DNA of 64,000 nt from the NCBI GenBank assembly GCA_963775445.1, contig CAVZIT010000007.1, positions 1-64,000 of the forward strand. Reading direction: 5' to 3'. The stretch's first letter is position 1; every line of letters begins with the position of its first letter. A program made the position numbers and the translations under genes. Origin of the DNA: Dokdonella_A sp963775445 (GTDB taxonomy: Bacteria; Pseudomonadota; Gammaproteobacteria; Xanthomonadales; Rhodanobacteraceae). Under the pieces are notes generated by a model, which saw nothing but the letters and a program-made list of their open reading frames with translations, was not told the origin of the DNA and searched no databases. This document shows positions 29,368 through 37,864 of this stretch, piece by piece.

Positions 29368-29410
29368 AATGGTGGGAAGGATTCGCAGCATCCGATCTGT
29401 GGAGAAGCTG

Positions 29411-30061
29411 ATGACCCACTTCTCGAAAGCCCTTGCACTCGCCTGTACCATGATTGCAATGCAGCCGGCATGGTCCGCCGATCTGGTGTTCCGATCCAAT
29501 CTCGAGCCGTCCGATGCGTGCAGCTATGGACCACCCGGTTTGACTCGTCAGACCGTCGGAAACGTTACCTACCCGAGCGGCACCGCCTTCGACGTGGATC
29601 TCACTCAGTACGAGAACATCTGGGGACGCAGCGGGCCGGGCGAACCACCCATGCCTTGGCCCGCCATTGACGGTCAGGGTGCCGCCATCGACCCATTGAA
29701 CAGTGACATGTACCTCGCGGCAGCTTTCATGGTGCCAACCGACCTGCAGCAACTCTCCGGCATCTTCATTCACCCTGACGGTGCCGACGAAGTGTTTCAC
29801 GCGTCGGCATCGATCAGCGAAACCTGTGGTGATTTCTACGTGGACCTCGCCAGTCCCGCCTGCGTCATCGACAGCGGCAACCGCGGTGTTCCCTTGCTGC
29901 TGTGGGCGATCGGCGAGGATCCTTCTCCCAACAGCTGCCCGTTGATTTCCGGTCACACCTACTACCTGAACATCATGATGTCGCCGCTGGACGATCCGGC
30001 GGATTCCTTCTGCCCGACATCGGGCTGCCTGATGAGTGGCTTGCAGCATCTGTTCGACTGA
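29411..30061 (+). CDS. secreted protein of unknown function, paralogue 2
   Basis: A 216-residue exported protein, paralogue of the one at 26906. The signal peptide is 'ALALACTMIAMQPAWSA' and the mature start 'DLVFRSNLEPSDACSYGP'. Shared blocks are 'QYENIWGRSGPGE', 'ASASISETCGDFYVDLAS', 'VIDSGNRGVPLLLWAIG' and 'GHTYYLNIMMSPLDDP'. The ATG is preceded by GGAGAAG at a suitable distance. It ends 3 nt before the TTG start of the GNAT gene, so the two are probably co-transcribed. Confidence 0.78.
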   Translation: MTHFSKALALACTMIAMQPAWSADLVFRSNLEPSDACSYGPPGLTRQTVGNVTYPSGTAFDVDLTQYENIWGRSGPGEPPMPWPAIDGQGAAIDPLNSDMYLAAAFMVPTDLQQLSGIFIHPDGADEVFHASASISETCGDFYVDLASPACVIDSGNRGVPLLLWAIGEDPSPNSCPLISGHTYYLNIMMSPLDDPADSFCPTSGCLMSGLQHLFD

Positions 30062-30064
30062 GGC

Positions 30065-30649
30065 TTGAAAACCGCAAACTTCACCGAACTCCGGTCTCCG
30101 CGTCTGCTGCTGCGCCGTCTGCACGCGGACGATGCCGTTGCGATCAGCGGCTATCGTTCGCTGCCGAACGTCGCGCGATTCCAGTCGTGGACGACTTTCG
30201 ACGTCGACGACGCCACGCGATTGATCGCCGATCAGGCGCAGCTGGAGCCGGATACACCAGGCACCTGGTTTCAACTTGCGATCGTCGAGACGGCGTCCGG
30301 CCTTCTCATCGGCGATTGCGGGCTGCACTTCCGCGACGACGACACGGCGCAGATGGAAATCGGCATTACGCTCGCGCCTGCGCACCAGGGACGCGGGTTG
30401 GCCAGCGAAGCGCTGATCTCGGCGCTCGATTTCCTGTTCGGCACGCTCGGGAAATATCGCGTGGTCGCTACCACGGATGCAGACAATCTCGCAGCGAGCG
30501 CGTTGTTCCGCCGGCTCGGTTTTCGGCAGGAAGCCCATTTCGTCGAACACGTCCGCTTCAAGGGCACATACGGCAGCGAATACCTGTTCGCGTTGCTGCG
30601 CAGGGAGTGGCAGGCGCGGCCCCCGCGCACCGCCTGGTCGGCGCGCTGA
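30065..30649 (+). CDS. GNAT family N-acetyltransferase (RimJ/RimL-like)
   Basis: A 194-residue acetyltransferase starting at a TTG 3 nt after the secreted-protein stop. It has 'SPRLLLRRLHADD' at the N-terminus, 'QMEIGITLAPAHQGRGLASEAL' (acetyl-CoA pyrophosphate loop, Q-x-x-G-x-G/A) and 'NLAASALFRRLGFRQEAHF', typical of the RimJ/RimL Acetyltransf_3 group. Such enzymes acetylate protein N-termini, ribosomal proteins or small amines; the substrate cannot be told. The TTG start rests on position and on the family N-terminus. Confidence 0.85.
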   Translation: MKTANFTELRSPRLLLRRLHADDAVAISGYRSLPNVARFQSWTTFDVDDATRLIADQAQLEPDTPGTWFQLAIVETASGLLIGDCGLHFRDDDTAQMEIGITLAPAHQGRGLASEALISALDFLFGTLGKYRVVATTDADNLAASALFRRLGFRQEAHFVEHVRFKGTYGSEYLFALLRREWQARPPRTAWSAR

Positions 30650-30781
30650 CGGTTACAGGCGGACCCGTATGCGCGTTCGGCGTCGGAACCGCGGAGCGCG
30701 CACCGCATGTTGTGCGACGCTCGACAGCGGCGCGCTTTCAACGATATCGTTGTCGCGATGCCGTTTGATCGGAGGATCGGC

Positions 30782-31267
30782 GTGTCCGCCAAATCTGCTT
30801 CCTTTGCAATCCTCGCCGGCGGCCTCGTCGCCGGGGCACTCGACATCGCCTACGCGATCAGCTTCTGGTCCTACCGGGGCATTGCACCTGAGCGGGTGCT
30901 TCAGTCCGTCGCAAGCGGACTTCTCGGCAAACCCGCTTTCGACGGAGGCCTGCACACGGAGGCGCTTGGGCTGGGCCTGCATTTCTTTATCGCTTTCGTG
31001 TTTGCGGCGATTTTCTGGTTTGCCAGCCGTCGGATACCGGTGCTGGTCCGTCGGGCCGCCGTCTGTGGTGTCGTCTATGGTCTGGTCGTGTTTGCCGTGA
31101 TGCACACCATCGTGCTTCCGCTGTCCGCCTTTCCGTTCCCGCAACGGTATTCGCTGCTCGGCACCGGTACCGATCTGTTGTCGCACATGTTCTTATTTGG
31201 ATTGCCGATTGCGCTCGCCACGCGCAAGGCATCCACGATGACAGATCGTCGCAACAGGCCAACTTGA
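30782..31267 (+). CDS. integral membrane protein of unknown function (DUF1440/YagU-like)
   Basis: About 161 residues with four hydrophobic helices: 'FAILAGGLVAGALDIAYAI', 'LHFFIAFVFAAIFWFAS', 'AAVCGVVYGLVVFAVMH' and 'LLSHMFLFGLPIALA'. The GTG at 30782 is chosen over an ATG at 30758 because a strong GGAGGA ribosome site precedes it by 5 nt. It resembles small inner-membrane proteins of the YagU/DUF1440 type in helix layout, but the match is loose. The next GNAT gene begins close downstream. Confidence 0.65.
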   Translation: MSAKSASFAILAGGLVAGALDIAYAISFWSYRGIAPERVLQSVASGLLGKPAFDGGLHTEALGLGLHFFIAFVFAAIFWFASRRIPVLVRRAAVCGVVYGLVVFAVMHTIVLPLSAFPFPQRYSLLGTGTDLLSHMFLFGLPIALATRKASTMTDRRNRPT

Positions 31268-31389
31268 CCCTGGATCGCGCAATGGCGCGGCGGTTGGCCA
31301 AGCTCGCCTGTCAAGGAGCGCGCGTCGATATTCGCCGATCGTCTCGACCGGCTTTTTCGATGCGCATTTCACAGCAACCGGATGGATTC

Positions 31390-31860
31390 ATGGACAATAC
31401 GGCGCTGCCGCACATTCGCAAGGCCGTGCTCGGCGACGCGGGGCAGATCGGACGTCTGGCCGCTGAGCTCGGCTATCCGGCGACGAATCAGGACATCGCC
31501 TCCCGGCTCGAGGCGTTATTGCGGTTGCCGAGTCATTTCGTTGCAGTGGCTGAAGATGAAAGCGCACTCGTTGGCTGGGTGGCAGTGGAGGAGCGCCTGC
31601 TGCTCGTTTCCGGCAAGAAGGCCGAGTTGATGGGACTGATCGTCGCCCCGGCGGCAAGACGCCACGGCATCGGCAAGATGCTCGTGCAAGCCGCCGAATG
31701 CTGGGCCTTGGAGCAAGGTTTCGACGCGATCATGGTGCGCTCGAATGTCGCGAGACCCGAATCGCATTCGTTCTACGAAGACATTGGCTATACCCGCAAC
31801 AAGACGCAGCATGCCTATTTCAAGCGGTTGTCCTCCGATCCCGGATCGGCCAGTGCATGA
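31390..31860 (+). CDS. GNAT family N-acetyltransferase
   Basis: A 156-residue GNAT enzyme. It has 'IRKAVLGDAGQIGRLAAELG' at the N-terminus, the core strand 'ELMGLIVAPAARRHGIGKMLVQAAE' with the R/H-x-x-G-x-G CoA loop, and 'RPESHSFYEDIGYTRNKTQHAYF' at the end. The start at 31390 gives the family's usual length; an upstream Met at 31360 is possible. This form ('SFYEdiGY...K.QhaY.K') is common in small cytoplasmic acetyltransferases of unknown substrate. Confidence 0.85.
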   Translation: MDNTALPHIRKAVLGDAGQIGRLAAELGYPATNQDIASRLEALLRLPSHFVAVAEDESALVGWVAVEERLLLVSGKKAELMGLIVAPAARRHGIGKMLVQAAECWALEQGFDAIMVRSNVARPESHSFYEDIGYTRNKTQHAYFKRLSSDPGSASA

Positions 31861-31999
31861 GCACCTGAATCACGTCACGGCTGCGCGCTGAATCGTTGCG
31901 AGAGAAGTCGACCCGCGCGTTTTCGAGGCGGCAGTGGTCGATGCGATGGGCGCATCGCGCTGGCGAATTTGCTCTCCGGCAATTTGCGAGGGATTCGAC

Positions 32000-32689
32000 T
32001 CAGGCCGCTGCCTCACAACCGATGCCGCGTGCAATGCAGACACCGTCGAGCAACGCGTTGAGCGCGTCACACGCATCCGAAATCGCTGCCTCGATTTTCG
32101 GAGCGGCAGACGGATCCTTGCGTACCGCCTCGGTCAACATCGTCTTTTCCGATTCGGCATGCCAGACGTCCATGGTTTCATGGGCTTCGAAAAAACCCAA
32201 CGCTGCCTGCGTGTCCAGTCCGTAGTTGCCCTTGAGCCCTTCGATTTTCGTCTTTGCCACTGCCGGCTGTTGCGACTCGTACGCATACAGCGAGGCGAGG
32301 CCGCAGCGCCAGTCGCTGCGCGACAGCCGGTCGAACGTCGAGAGACATTTTTCGGTACCGGCTTCGAGTTCGGCATTCTCGACCGATTCGCGCGAGGCAC
32401 CGACAGCACCCGCGAATGCGAGCCACAGTTCGGGATGGTTCTGCGGTCCGGATTCCTCGTGGACGAGATTTTCCACAAGGCTCTGGCGCACATTCAGCTC
32501 GGGACAGTTCGAATGGACTGCGCTGACATAGCGCGGGAAACGCGCCTCCTGCGCGTAATACTGCCGGGCATAGTGCGCGAGATCCTCGCGCGTCAACGTG
32601 CCGGCCGTCCATGCGAGGTAGAACGGGTGCTTCAACAGGGACTTCGCCTCGAGGATGCTTTCAATTTCACGCCAGAACGAATCGATCAC
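32000..32689 (-). CDS. CADD/TenA-like diiron protein, possible pABA-forming enzyme
   Basis: A 229-residue all-helical protein of the haem-oxygenase-like diiron superfamily. It resembles the chlamydial CADD protein, which makes p-aminobenzoate for folate by consuming one of its own tyrosines. The start is a GTG at 32689, preceded by AAGGAG. Counting from it, Glu78, His85, Glu138, His170, Asp174 and His177 match the spacing of the six metal ligands recalled for CADD. Tyr24 and Lys148 match its proposed sacrificial tyrosine (Tyr27) and nitrogen-donor lysine (Lys152). Similarity to PqqC/TenA is more remote. The role in folate synthesis is inference by residue matching. Confidence 0.72.
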   Translation of the reverse strand: MIDSFWREIESILEAKSLLKHPFYLAWTAGTLTREDLAHYARQYYAQEARFPRYVSAVHSNCPELNVRQSLVENLVHEESGPQNHPELWLAFAGAVGASRESVENAELEAGTEKCLSTFDRLSRSDWRCGLASLYAYESQQPAVAKTKIEGLKGNYGLDTQAALGFFEAHETMDVWHAESEKTMLTEAVRKDPSAAPKIEAAISDACDALNALLDGVCIARGIGCEAAA

Positions 32690-32855
32690 GGTCGAGCTCC
32701 TTGTCGTGGTCAAAGTGATTGAACGCCGGCCGGAACACGGCCGGTTCGCACCAAACCGCCCGGTGCGGTAGCTTACTCCACGGCGGCCGGGCAGTGGCGA
32801 CGATTCGCCTTCAGTCGTACGGGATGCCGCCGCTGTTTCGTCAATGGGAAAAGCC

Positions 32856-33221
32856 ATGATCCTTGGTTTGCGCAGCGTGATCTATCCGGCCCCCGATCTC
32901 GGCGCTGCGAAGGCCTGGTACGAACGCGTACTCGGCATCGAGCCTTATTTCGACGAGCCGTTCTATGTCGGATTTTCCGTCGGTGGTTTCGAACTCGGGT
33001 TGATTCCCGACGGTGAGCCAGGCATTGCCGGGGCACAAGCGTTATGGGGTTTCGCCAATGCCGACCGGGCACTCGCGCGACTGCTTGAACACGGCGCCAA
33101 ACCTCTGCAGTCCGTGACCGAGGTCGGAGGTGGCGTGCGCGTGGCGGCAGTCGAGGATCCATTTGGCAACCGCTTCGGCCTCATCGAAAACCCGCGCTTT
33201 GATGCCAATGCAACGAGGTAG
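32856..33221 (+). CDS. VOC family protein (glyoxalase-like)
   Basis: A 121-residue vicinal oxygen chelate fold protein. It has 'SVIYPAPDLGAAKAWYERVLGIEPYFDE' as the first beta-alpha-beta module and 'AAVEDPFGNRFGLIENP' with the typical 'DPFGNxxGLiEnP' ending. It starts at 32856 or 32844. Metal ligands cannot be placed with confidence; many family members act in resistance, glyoxal detoxification or unknown small-molecule binding. It is followed after 8 nt by a GFA-type gene on the same strand, so the two likely form a pair. Confidence 0.82.
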   Translation: MILGLRSVIYPAPDLGAAKAWYERVLGIEPYFDEPFYVGFSVGGFELGLIPDGEPGIAGAQALWGFANADRALARLLEHGAKPLQSVTEVGGGVRVAAVEDPFGNRFGLIENPRFDANATR

Positions 33222-33229
33222 ATACGGGC

Positions 33230-33727
33230 ATGTCAAACGAAAATTCCAACCTTCACGAAGGCGGCTGCACCTGCCGCGCCGTGCGGTATCGCATGATGAG
33301 CGCTCCGATGTTCGTGCACTGCTGTCATTGCCGCTGGTGCCAGCGCGAAACCGGCACGGCATTTGCGCTCAATGCGCTGATCGAAGCGGATCGCGTGGTG
33401 CTGATCGAGGGCGAGCCGGAAATCGTGATGACGCCGTCCAACAGCGGCAAGGGGCAGAAGATCAGCCGCTGTCCGGATTGCCGCATCGCCGTATGGAGCA
33501 CCTACGCAGGGGCCGGCGATGCCTTCCGCTTCGTGCGCGTTGGCACCCTCGACGACCCCGATCGCCTGCCGCCGGATATCCATATTTTCACTGCATCGAA
33601 GCAGCCGTGGGTGGTGATTCCGGCCGGCATGCCGGCGGTCGCGGAATACTACAATCGCGACGATCACTGGCCCGTCGAGAGCATCGCTCGGCGTCGGGCT
33701 CAACTCGCGTCCACGGCCAATGCCTAG
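33230..33727 (+). CDS. GFA family (CENP-V/glutathione-dependent formaldehyde-activating-like) protein
   Basis: A 165-residue zinc-binding protein. The cysteines lie in 'GGCTCRAVRYR', 'HCCHCRWCQRETG' and 'CPDC', the usual GFA arrangement for structural and catalytic zinc. Enzymes of this family were named for S-hydroxymethylglutathione formation, but most have unknown roles. It is 8 nt downstream of the VOC gene. Its TAG stop overlaps the TAG stop of the convergent aldehyde dehydrogenase gene (shared CTAG), so transcripts from both strands meet here. Confidence 0.85.
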   Translation: MSNENSNLHEGGCTCRAVRYRMMSAPMFVHCCHCRWCQRETGTAFALNALIEADRVVLIEGEPEIVMTPSNSGKGQKISRCPDCRIAVWSTYAGAGDAFRFVRVGTLDDPDRLPPDIHIFTASKQPWVVIPAGMPAVAEYYNRDDHWPVESIARRRAQLASTANA

Positions 33728-35166
33728 GATTTCTCCGGGTCGCGGATCACCAGCAGGCGGATTTCCGTCATGTCCTCGATCGCGTAACGGATGCCTTCGC
33801 GCCCGAGTCCGGAATCCTTGACACCCCCGTAAGGCATGTTGTCGACGCGGAAACTCGACACGTCGCCAACTACCACTCCGCCAACGTCGAGCCGGTCCCA
33901 GGCACGCATGACCTTGTCGAGATCGTTGGTGAACAGCCCCGCCTGCAGGCCGAATTCGCTGTCGTTGACTGCGTCGAGGGCCTTGTCGAAGTCGCGGTAG
34001 GGCTGCAGCAGTGCAACCGGGCCGAACGCTTCCATGCAGCTCACCTTCTGTTTCGGATCGACGCCTTCGAGCACGCTTGCATCGAGCATCGCGCCAACTC
34101 GCTTGCCGCCGCACAGCAATTTGGCACCGGATGCCACCGCTTCCTGAATCCAGCCGTCGAGACGTTTGGCTTCCTTCTCGTCGATCATCGGACCAACGAA
34201 GGTGTTTTCGTCCTTCGGGTCTCCACTGCGAAGCTCCCTGGTCGCCGCGACAAAACGATCGCGCACGTCGCTGTAAATATCCTCGTGCACCAGGATGCGC
34301 TGCACGCCGATGCAACTCTGGCCGGACTGGTAGAAAGCACCGAAGATCAGACGCTCGATCACGTAGTCGAGCCGATCACGCTGATCGGCGTCGACGATGC
34401 ATGCCGCGTTGCCGCCGAGTTCCAGCACGACTTTCTTCTTGCCGGCCTTGGCCTTGAGTTCCCAGCCCACCGCGGGTGAGCCGGTGAACGAGAGCAGTTT
34501 CAGGCGCTCGTCGGTAGTGAAAAGATCGGCGCCGTCGCGGTGCGCAGGCAGGATCGAGAAGGCACCTTTCGGAAGATCGGTTTCGGCCAGCACCTCGCCG
34601 ATGATCAGCGCGCCGATCGGCGTGCGGCTGGCCGGCTTGAGCACGAACGGACACCCGGCCGCAATCGCCGGTGCAACCTTGTGCGCTGCAAGATTGAGCG
34701 GAAAGTTGAATGGCGAGATGAAGGAGCATGCACCGATCGGCACGCGTCGCGTGAAACCGCGATAGCCTTTGGCACGCGCGGAAATTTCGAGATTCAGCAC
34801 TTCGCCGTCGATGCGCACGGCTTCCTCGGCCGCGATCTTGAAGGTATCGATCAGGCGGGTGACTTCGCCTTTCGAATCCTTGATCGGTTTGCCGGCTTCG
34901 ATGCAGAGCGCCATCGCCATTTCGTCGAACCGCTCGCGAAAGCGTGCAACGCAGTGCTCGAGCACCGCCTGGCGCTGGTAGGGCGCGAACTTGCGCAACG
35001 GTTCTTCGGCGTCGACTGCCGCCGCGATCGCCGTGTCGATCGCCTTGGCATCGGCCAACGCGACGCGCGTCGCGACCTTGCCCGAGAACTTGTCGGTGAC
35101 TTCAAGATCGGTGTTGGGTTGTTCGGCCTTGTTCGCGAGATAGTACGGATAGGTGGGCTTGAGCAT
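33724..35166 (-). CDS. aldehyde dehydrogenase family protein
   Basis: A 480-residue NAD(P)-dependent aldehyde dehydrogenase, intact. The catalytic Glu is in 'VVLELGGN', the catalytic Cys in 'GQSCIGVQR', the cofactor loop in 'FTGSPAVGWEL', and 'ISPFNFPLNLAAHKVAPAI' and 'EAFGPVALL' are conserved. It belongs to the group related to glyceraldehyde-3-phosphate and lactaldehyde-type dehydrogenases. It lies 42 nt downstream of the acetolactate-synthase-like gene on the same strand, which suggests that the two act on linked alpha-keto acid or aldehyde substrates. Confidence 0.92.
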   Translation of the reverse strand: MLKPTYPYYLANKAEQPNTDLEVTDKFSGKVATRVALADAKAIDTAIAAAVDAEEPLRKFAPYQRQAVLEHCVARFRERFDEMAMALCIEAGKPIKDSKGEVTRLIDTFKIAAEEAVRIDGEVLNLEISARAKGYRGFTRRVPIGACSFISPFNFPLNLAAHKVAPAIAAGCPFVLKPASRTPIGALIIGEVLAETDLPKGAFSILPAHRDGADLFTTDERLKLLSFTGSPAVGWELKAKAGKKKVVLELGGNAACIVDADQRDRLDYVIERLIFGAFYQSGQSCIGVQRILVHEDIYSDVRDRFVAATRELRSGDPKDENTFVGPMIDEKEAKRLDGWIQEAVASGAKLLCGGKRVGAMLDASVLEGVDPKQKVSCMEAFGPVALLQPYRDFDKALDAVNDSEFGLQAGLFTNDLDKVMRAWDRLDVGGVVVGDVSSFRVDNMPYGGVKDSGLGREGIRYAIEDMTEIRLLVIRDPEKS

Positions 35167-35208
35167 GAAGATTCCCTTTGAGTCGGGCGTTAATCGCCGA
35201 GCGAAGCG

Positions 35209-36855
35209 TCACAGCGCCGCGCTCAGTTCGCGGATTTCCTTGTTGAGCACGCGGTCGTTGTCCGAGTAGTCGACAGGCGTATCGATCAGGTGCACACCCG
35301 GCGTCGCGAGGCACTTTTCCAGCATCGGCAGGAAATCGGCCGCCGACTCGGGACGGTGTCCGTGCGCGCCGTAGCTTTCGGCGTAGGCAACGAAATCCGG
35401 ATTGCCCATGTCCATGCCGAAATTCGGAAAGTCCATGTGCGCCTGTTTCCACTTGATCATGCCGTAGGCATTGTCGCGCAGCAGCAATACGGTCAGGTCC
35501 AGCTTCAGCCGCACGGCCGTCTCGAGCTCCTGCGAATTCATCATGAAGCCACCGTCGCCCGCAATCGCGAGCACCTTGCGCTTCGGATGCACGATCTTCG
35601 CGCCAATCGCCGACGGCAAACCCGCACCCATCGTCGCGAGCGCATTGTCGAGCAGGAAAGTATTGGGTTTGTGGCAACGGTAGTAGCGCGCGAACCAGAT
35701 CTTGTACATGCCGTTGTCGAGGCAGGCAATGCCATCGTCCGGCATCGCGCGGCGCACGTCGGCGACCAGACGCACCGGATACATCGGGAATCGATCATCG
35801 TCGGCGCCGGTTGCAAGGTGCGCATCAAGGCGTTCGCGCACCTTGTTGAAATACGCGAAATCCCAGTGCTTTTGCGGCTCGATGCCCTGCTTGAAGCGCC
35901 AGATCGAATTGGCGATGTCACCGACCACTTCGATCTGCGGGAAATACACCGAATCGACTTCAGCCGGCACGAAGTTCACGTGGATTACCGTGCGTTTGCC
36001 CTCGCGCATGAAGAACGGCGGCTTCTCGATCACGTCGTGGCCGGCATTGATGATGAGATCGGCATGATCGATCGCGCGATGCACGAAATCCCCGTCCGAC
36101 AGGGTGGCGTTGCCGAGCCATAGCGGATGGGTTTCGTCCAGCACGCCCTTGCCCATCTGCGTGGTGAAGAACGGGATGCCGGTGTGGTCGACCAATTCGC
36201 GCAGCATCTTGCTGCACAGCTTGCGATTGGCGCCGGCGCCGACCATCAGCAACGGGCGCTTGGCTGCAAGAATCGCCTCGATCGCATGATGCACGGCCTT
36301 GTAGTCGGCAACCGGCCTGCGGCTGTAGCTCTTCGGAATCAGTTTTGAATCGGAATCGTCGCGGGCGATGTCTTCGGGCAGCTCGAGGTGCGTCGCGCCC
36401 GGACGCTCTTCCTCGGCCCGGCGAAACGCTTCGCGTACCCGCGCCGGGATGTTGTCGGCCGACGCGAGCTGCTGTGTGTATTTGGTGAGCGGGCGCATCA
36501 TGTCGACGACATCGACGATCTGGAAATGGCCCTGCTTGGACAACTTGATCGGTTTCTGCCCCGTGATCATGAGCATCGGCATCGCGCCGAGCTGCGCATA
36601 CGCCGCCGCCGTCACGAAATTGGTCGCGCCAGGGCCAAGCGTCGCCAGACACACGCCAGCATGGCCGGTGAGACGCCCGTAGGTGGCTGCCATGAATCCA
36701 GCGCCCTGCTCGTGACGCGTGAGAACCAGCTTGATCGAGGACTCGCGCAACGCCTCGAGCAGATCGAGATTTTCCTCGCCGGGAATGCCGAAGATGGTAG
36801 TCACGCCCTCGGCTTCAAGCGCCTTGACGAACAATTCAGCGGCTTTCATTGGCAT
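35209..36855 (-). CDS. thiamine-diphosphate enzyme, acetolactate synthase large-subunit type
   Basis: A 548-residue ThDP-dependent enzyme. Domain 1 has the catalytic Glu in 'LTRHEQGAGFMA', 'CLATLGPGATNF' and 'ITGQKP'. Domain 3 has the ThDP/Mg motif 'AGDGGFMMNSQELETA' ending in 'RDNAYGMIKW'. It is annotated elsewhere as acetolactate synthase large subunit; no small regulatory subunit gene is adjacent, so a catabolic (AlsS-like) or other keto-acid lyase role is as likely as branched-chain amino acid synthesis. It is the first gene of a pair with the aldehyde dehydrogenase. Confidence 0.88.
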   Translation of the reverse strand: MPMKAAELFVKALEAEGVTTIFGIPGEENLDLLEALRESSIKLVLTRHEQGAGFMAATYGRLTGHAGVCLATLGPGATNFVTAAAYAQLGAMPMLMITGQKPIKLSKQGHFQIVDVVDMMRPLTKYTQQLASADNIPARVREAFRRAEEERPGATHLELPEDIARDDSDSKLIPKSYSRRPVADYKAVHHAIEAILAAKRPLLMVGAGANRKLCSKMLRELVDHTGIPFFTTQMGKGVLDETHPLWLGNATLSDGDFVHRAIDHADLIINAGHDVIEKPPFFMREGKRTVIHVNFVPAEVDSVYFPQIEVVGDIANSIWRFKQGIEPQKHWDFAYFNKVRERLDAHLATGADDDRFPMYPVRLVADVRRAMPDDGIACLDNGMYKIWFARYYRCHKPNTFLLDNALATMGAGLPSAIGAKIVHPKRKVLAIAGDGGFMMNSQELETAVRLKLDLTVLLLRDNAYGMIKWKQAHMDFPNFGMDMGNPDFVAYAESYGAHGHRPESAADFLPMLEKCLATPGVHLIDTPVDYSDNDRVLNKEIRELSAAL

Positions 36856-37325
36856 CCCCCTCGTTTGGCTGGCCGTCGATTGTGGAGGTCAACGGCAATC
36901 GGCGCAATTCGCAGCGTGATTTGGGGCATCGGGTGATGGCCGCTCTTCGCCAGTCCCGTGCATCTCGTAAGTAGCGGGTCGCCTCAAGAATCCGAACTCG
37001 ACGCTTTCGCGCGCGCCACCGGCCCGTTCGCCGTTTCGTTGGTCGGATTCCGCTCCGAGGCCATTGCCCGGCAAGCGACACGTCCTGCATCCTTGTTCAC
37101 TTGCCGAAGCGCGCGTTCCAGGGCGGCCGGCACGAGCGTCAGAAGCAGAAAGCAGCCTGCGACATTTGGCTGGGATCGCAAACACTCGGGTCACGAACGC
37201 CGGCCAAATGCATCGAGCAGCACCGAATGGCGCCTAACTGGACACTTTCTTCGTCATATCGCAGACTGGCCAACCGCCAAGGGCCGCAACCGCCCTTCAG
37301 AGCGAATCCATTCGAGGCGCTACCG
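36856..37325. other. intergenic stretch before aroQ
   Basis: About 470 bp between divergently transcribed genes. No coding region, RNA gene or repeat is recognised; it should hold promoters for both sides. Confidence 0.5.
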
Positions 37326-37775
37326 TTGTCCCGCATCCTGGTATTGCACGGACCCAACCTCAATCTGCTCGGCGCACGCGAGCCGGAGCATTATGGCAAT
37401 ACCTCGCTTGCCACGATCGATGCCGAACTGGCAGCGATCGCCAGCGCCGCGGGGCACGACCTCACCGCATTCCAGTCCAATGCCGAGCACGCGCTGATCG
37501 ACCGCGTCCAGCAGGCGCGCGACGAAGGGACCGCGATAATCCTTTTCAATCCGGCTGGATTCACGCATACCAGCGTGGCGCTGCGCGATGCGCTGGCCGC
37601 CGTCGCGATTCCGTTCGTCGAGGTGCATCTGTCGAATCCACTGGCGCGCGAAGCGTTCCGACGCGAGTCCCTGTTTGCGGATATCGCGTGCGGAGTGGTG
37701 CTGGGATTCGGGGCGGACAGCTATCGAGTCGCGCTCGATGCGGCGATGCGCCGGCTGACGGCGGCGACACCGTAA
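37326..37775 (+). CDS. aroQ: type II 3-dehydroquinate dehydratase
   Basis: A 149-residue dodecameric-type dehydroquinase for step three of the shikimate pathway. It has 'RILVLHGPNLNLLGAREPEHYG' at the N-terminus with the active-site loop Arg and Tyr, 'FQSNAEHALIDRVQ', 'IILFNPAGFTHTSVALRDAL' and 'VEVHLSNPLAREAFR' with its His. The start is a TTG at 37326, which gives exactly the family N-terminus; upstream in-frame sequence is not conserved. It sits ahead of accB, the usual order in Xanthomonadales. Confidence 0.95.
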   Translation: MSRILVLHGPNLNLLGAREPEHYGNTSLATIDAELAAIASAAGHDLTAFQSNAEHALIDRVQQARDEGTAIILFNPAGFTHTSVALRDALAAVAIPFVEVHLSNPLAREAFRRESLFADIACGVVLGFGADSYRVALDAAMRRLTAATP

Positions 37776-37864
37776 AAAATGTCCATTTGCGATTCAGCAG
37801 ACGGCACTCGCGGCGCAAACGCCGCCACAAGCGCCTCGTTCGATCATGACAACAGGGTTTCATC

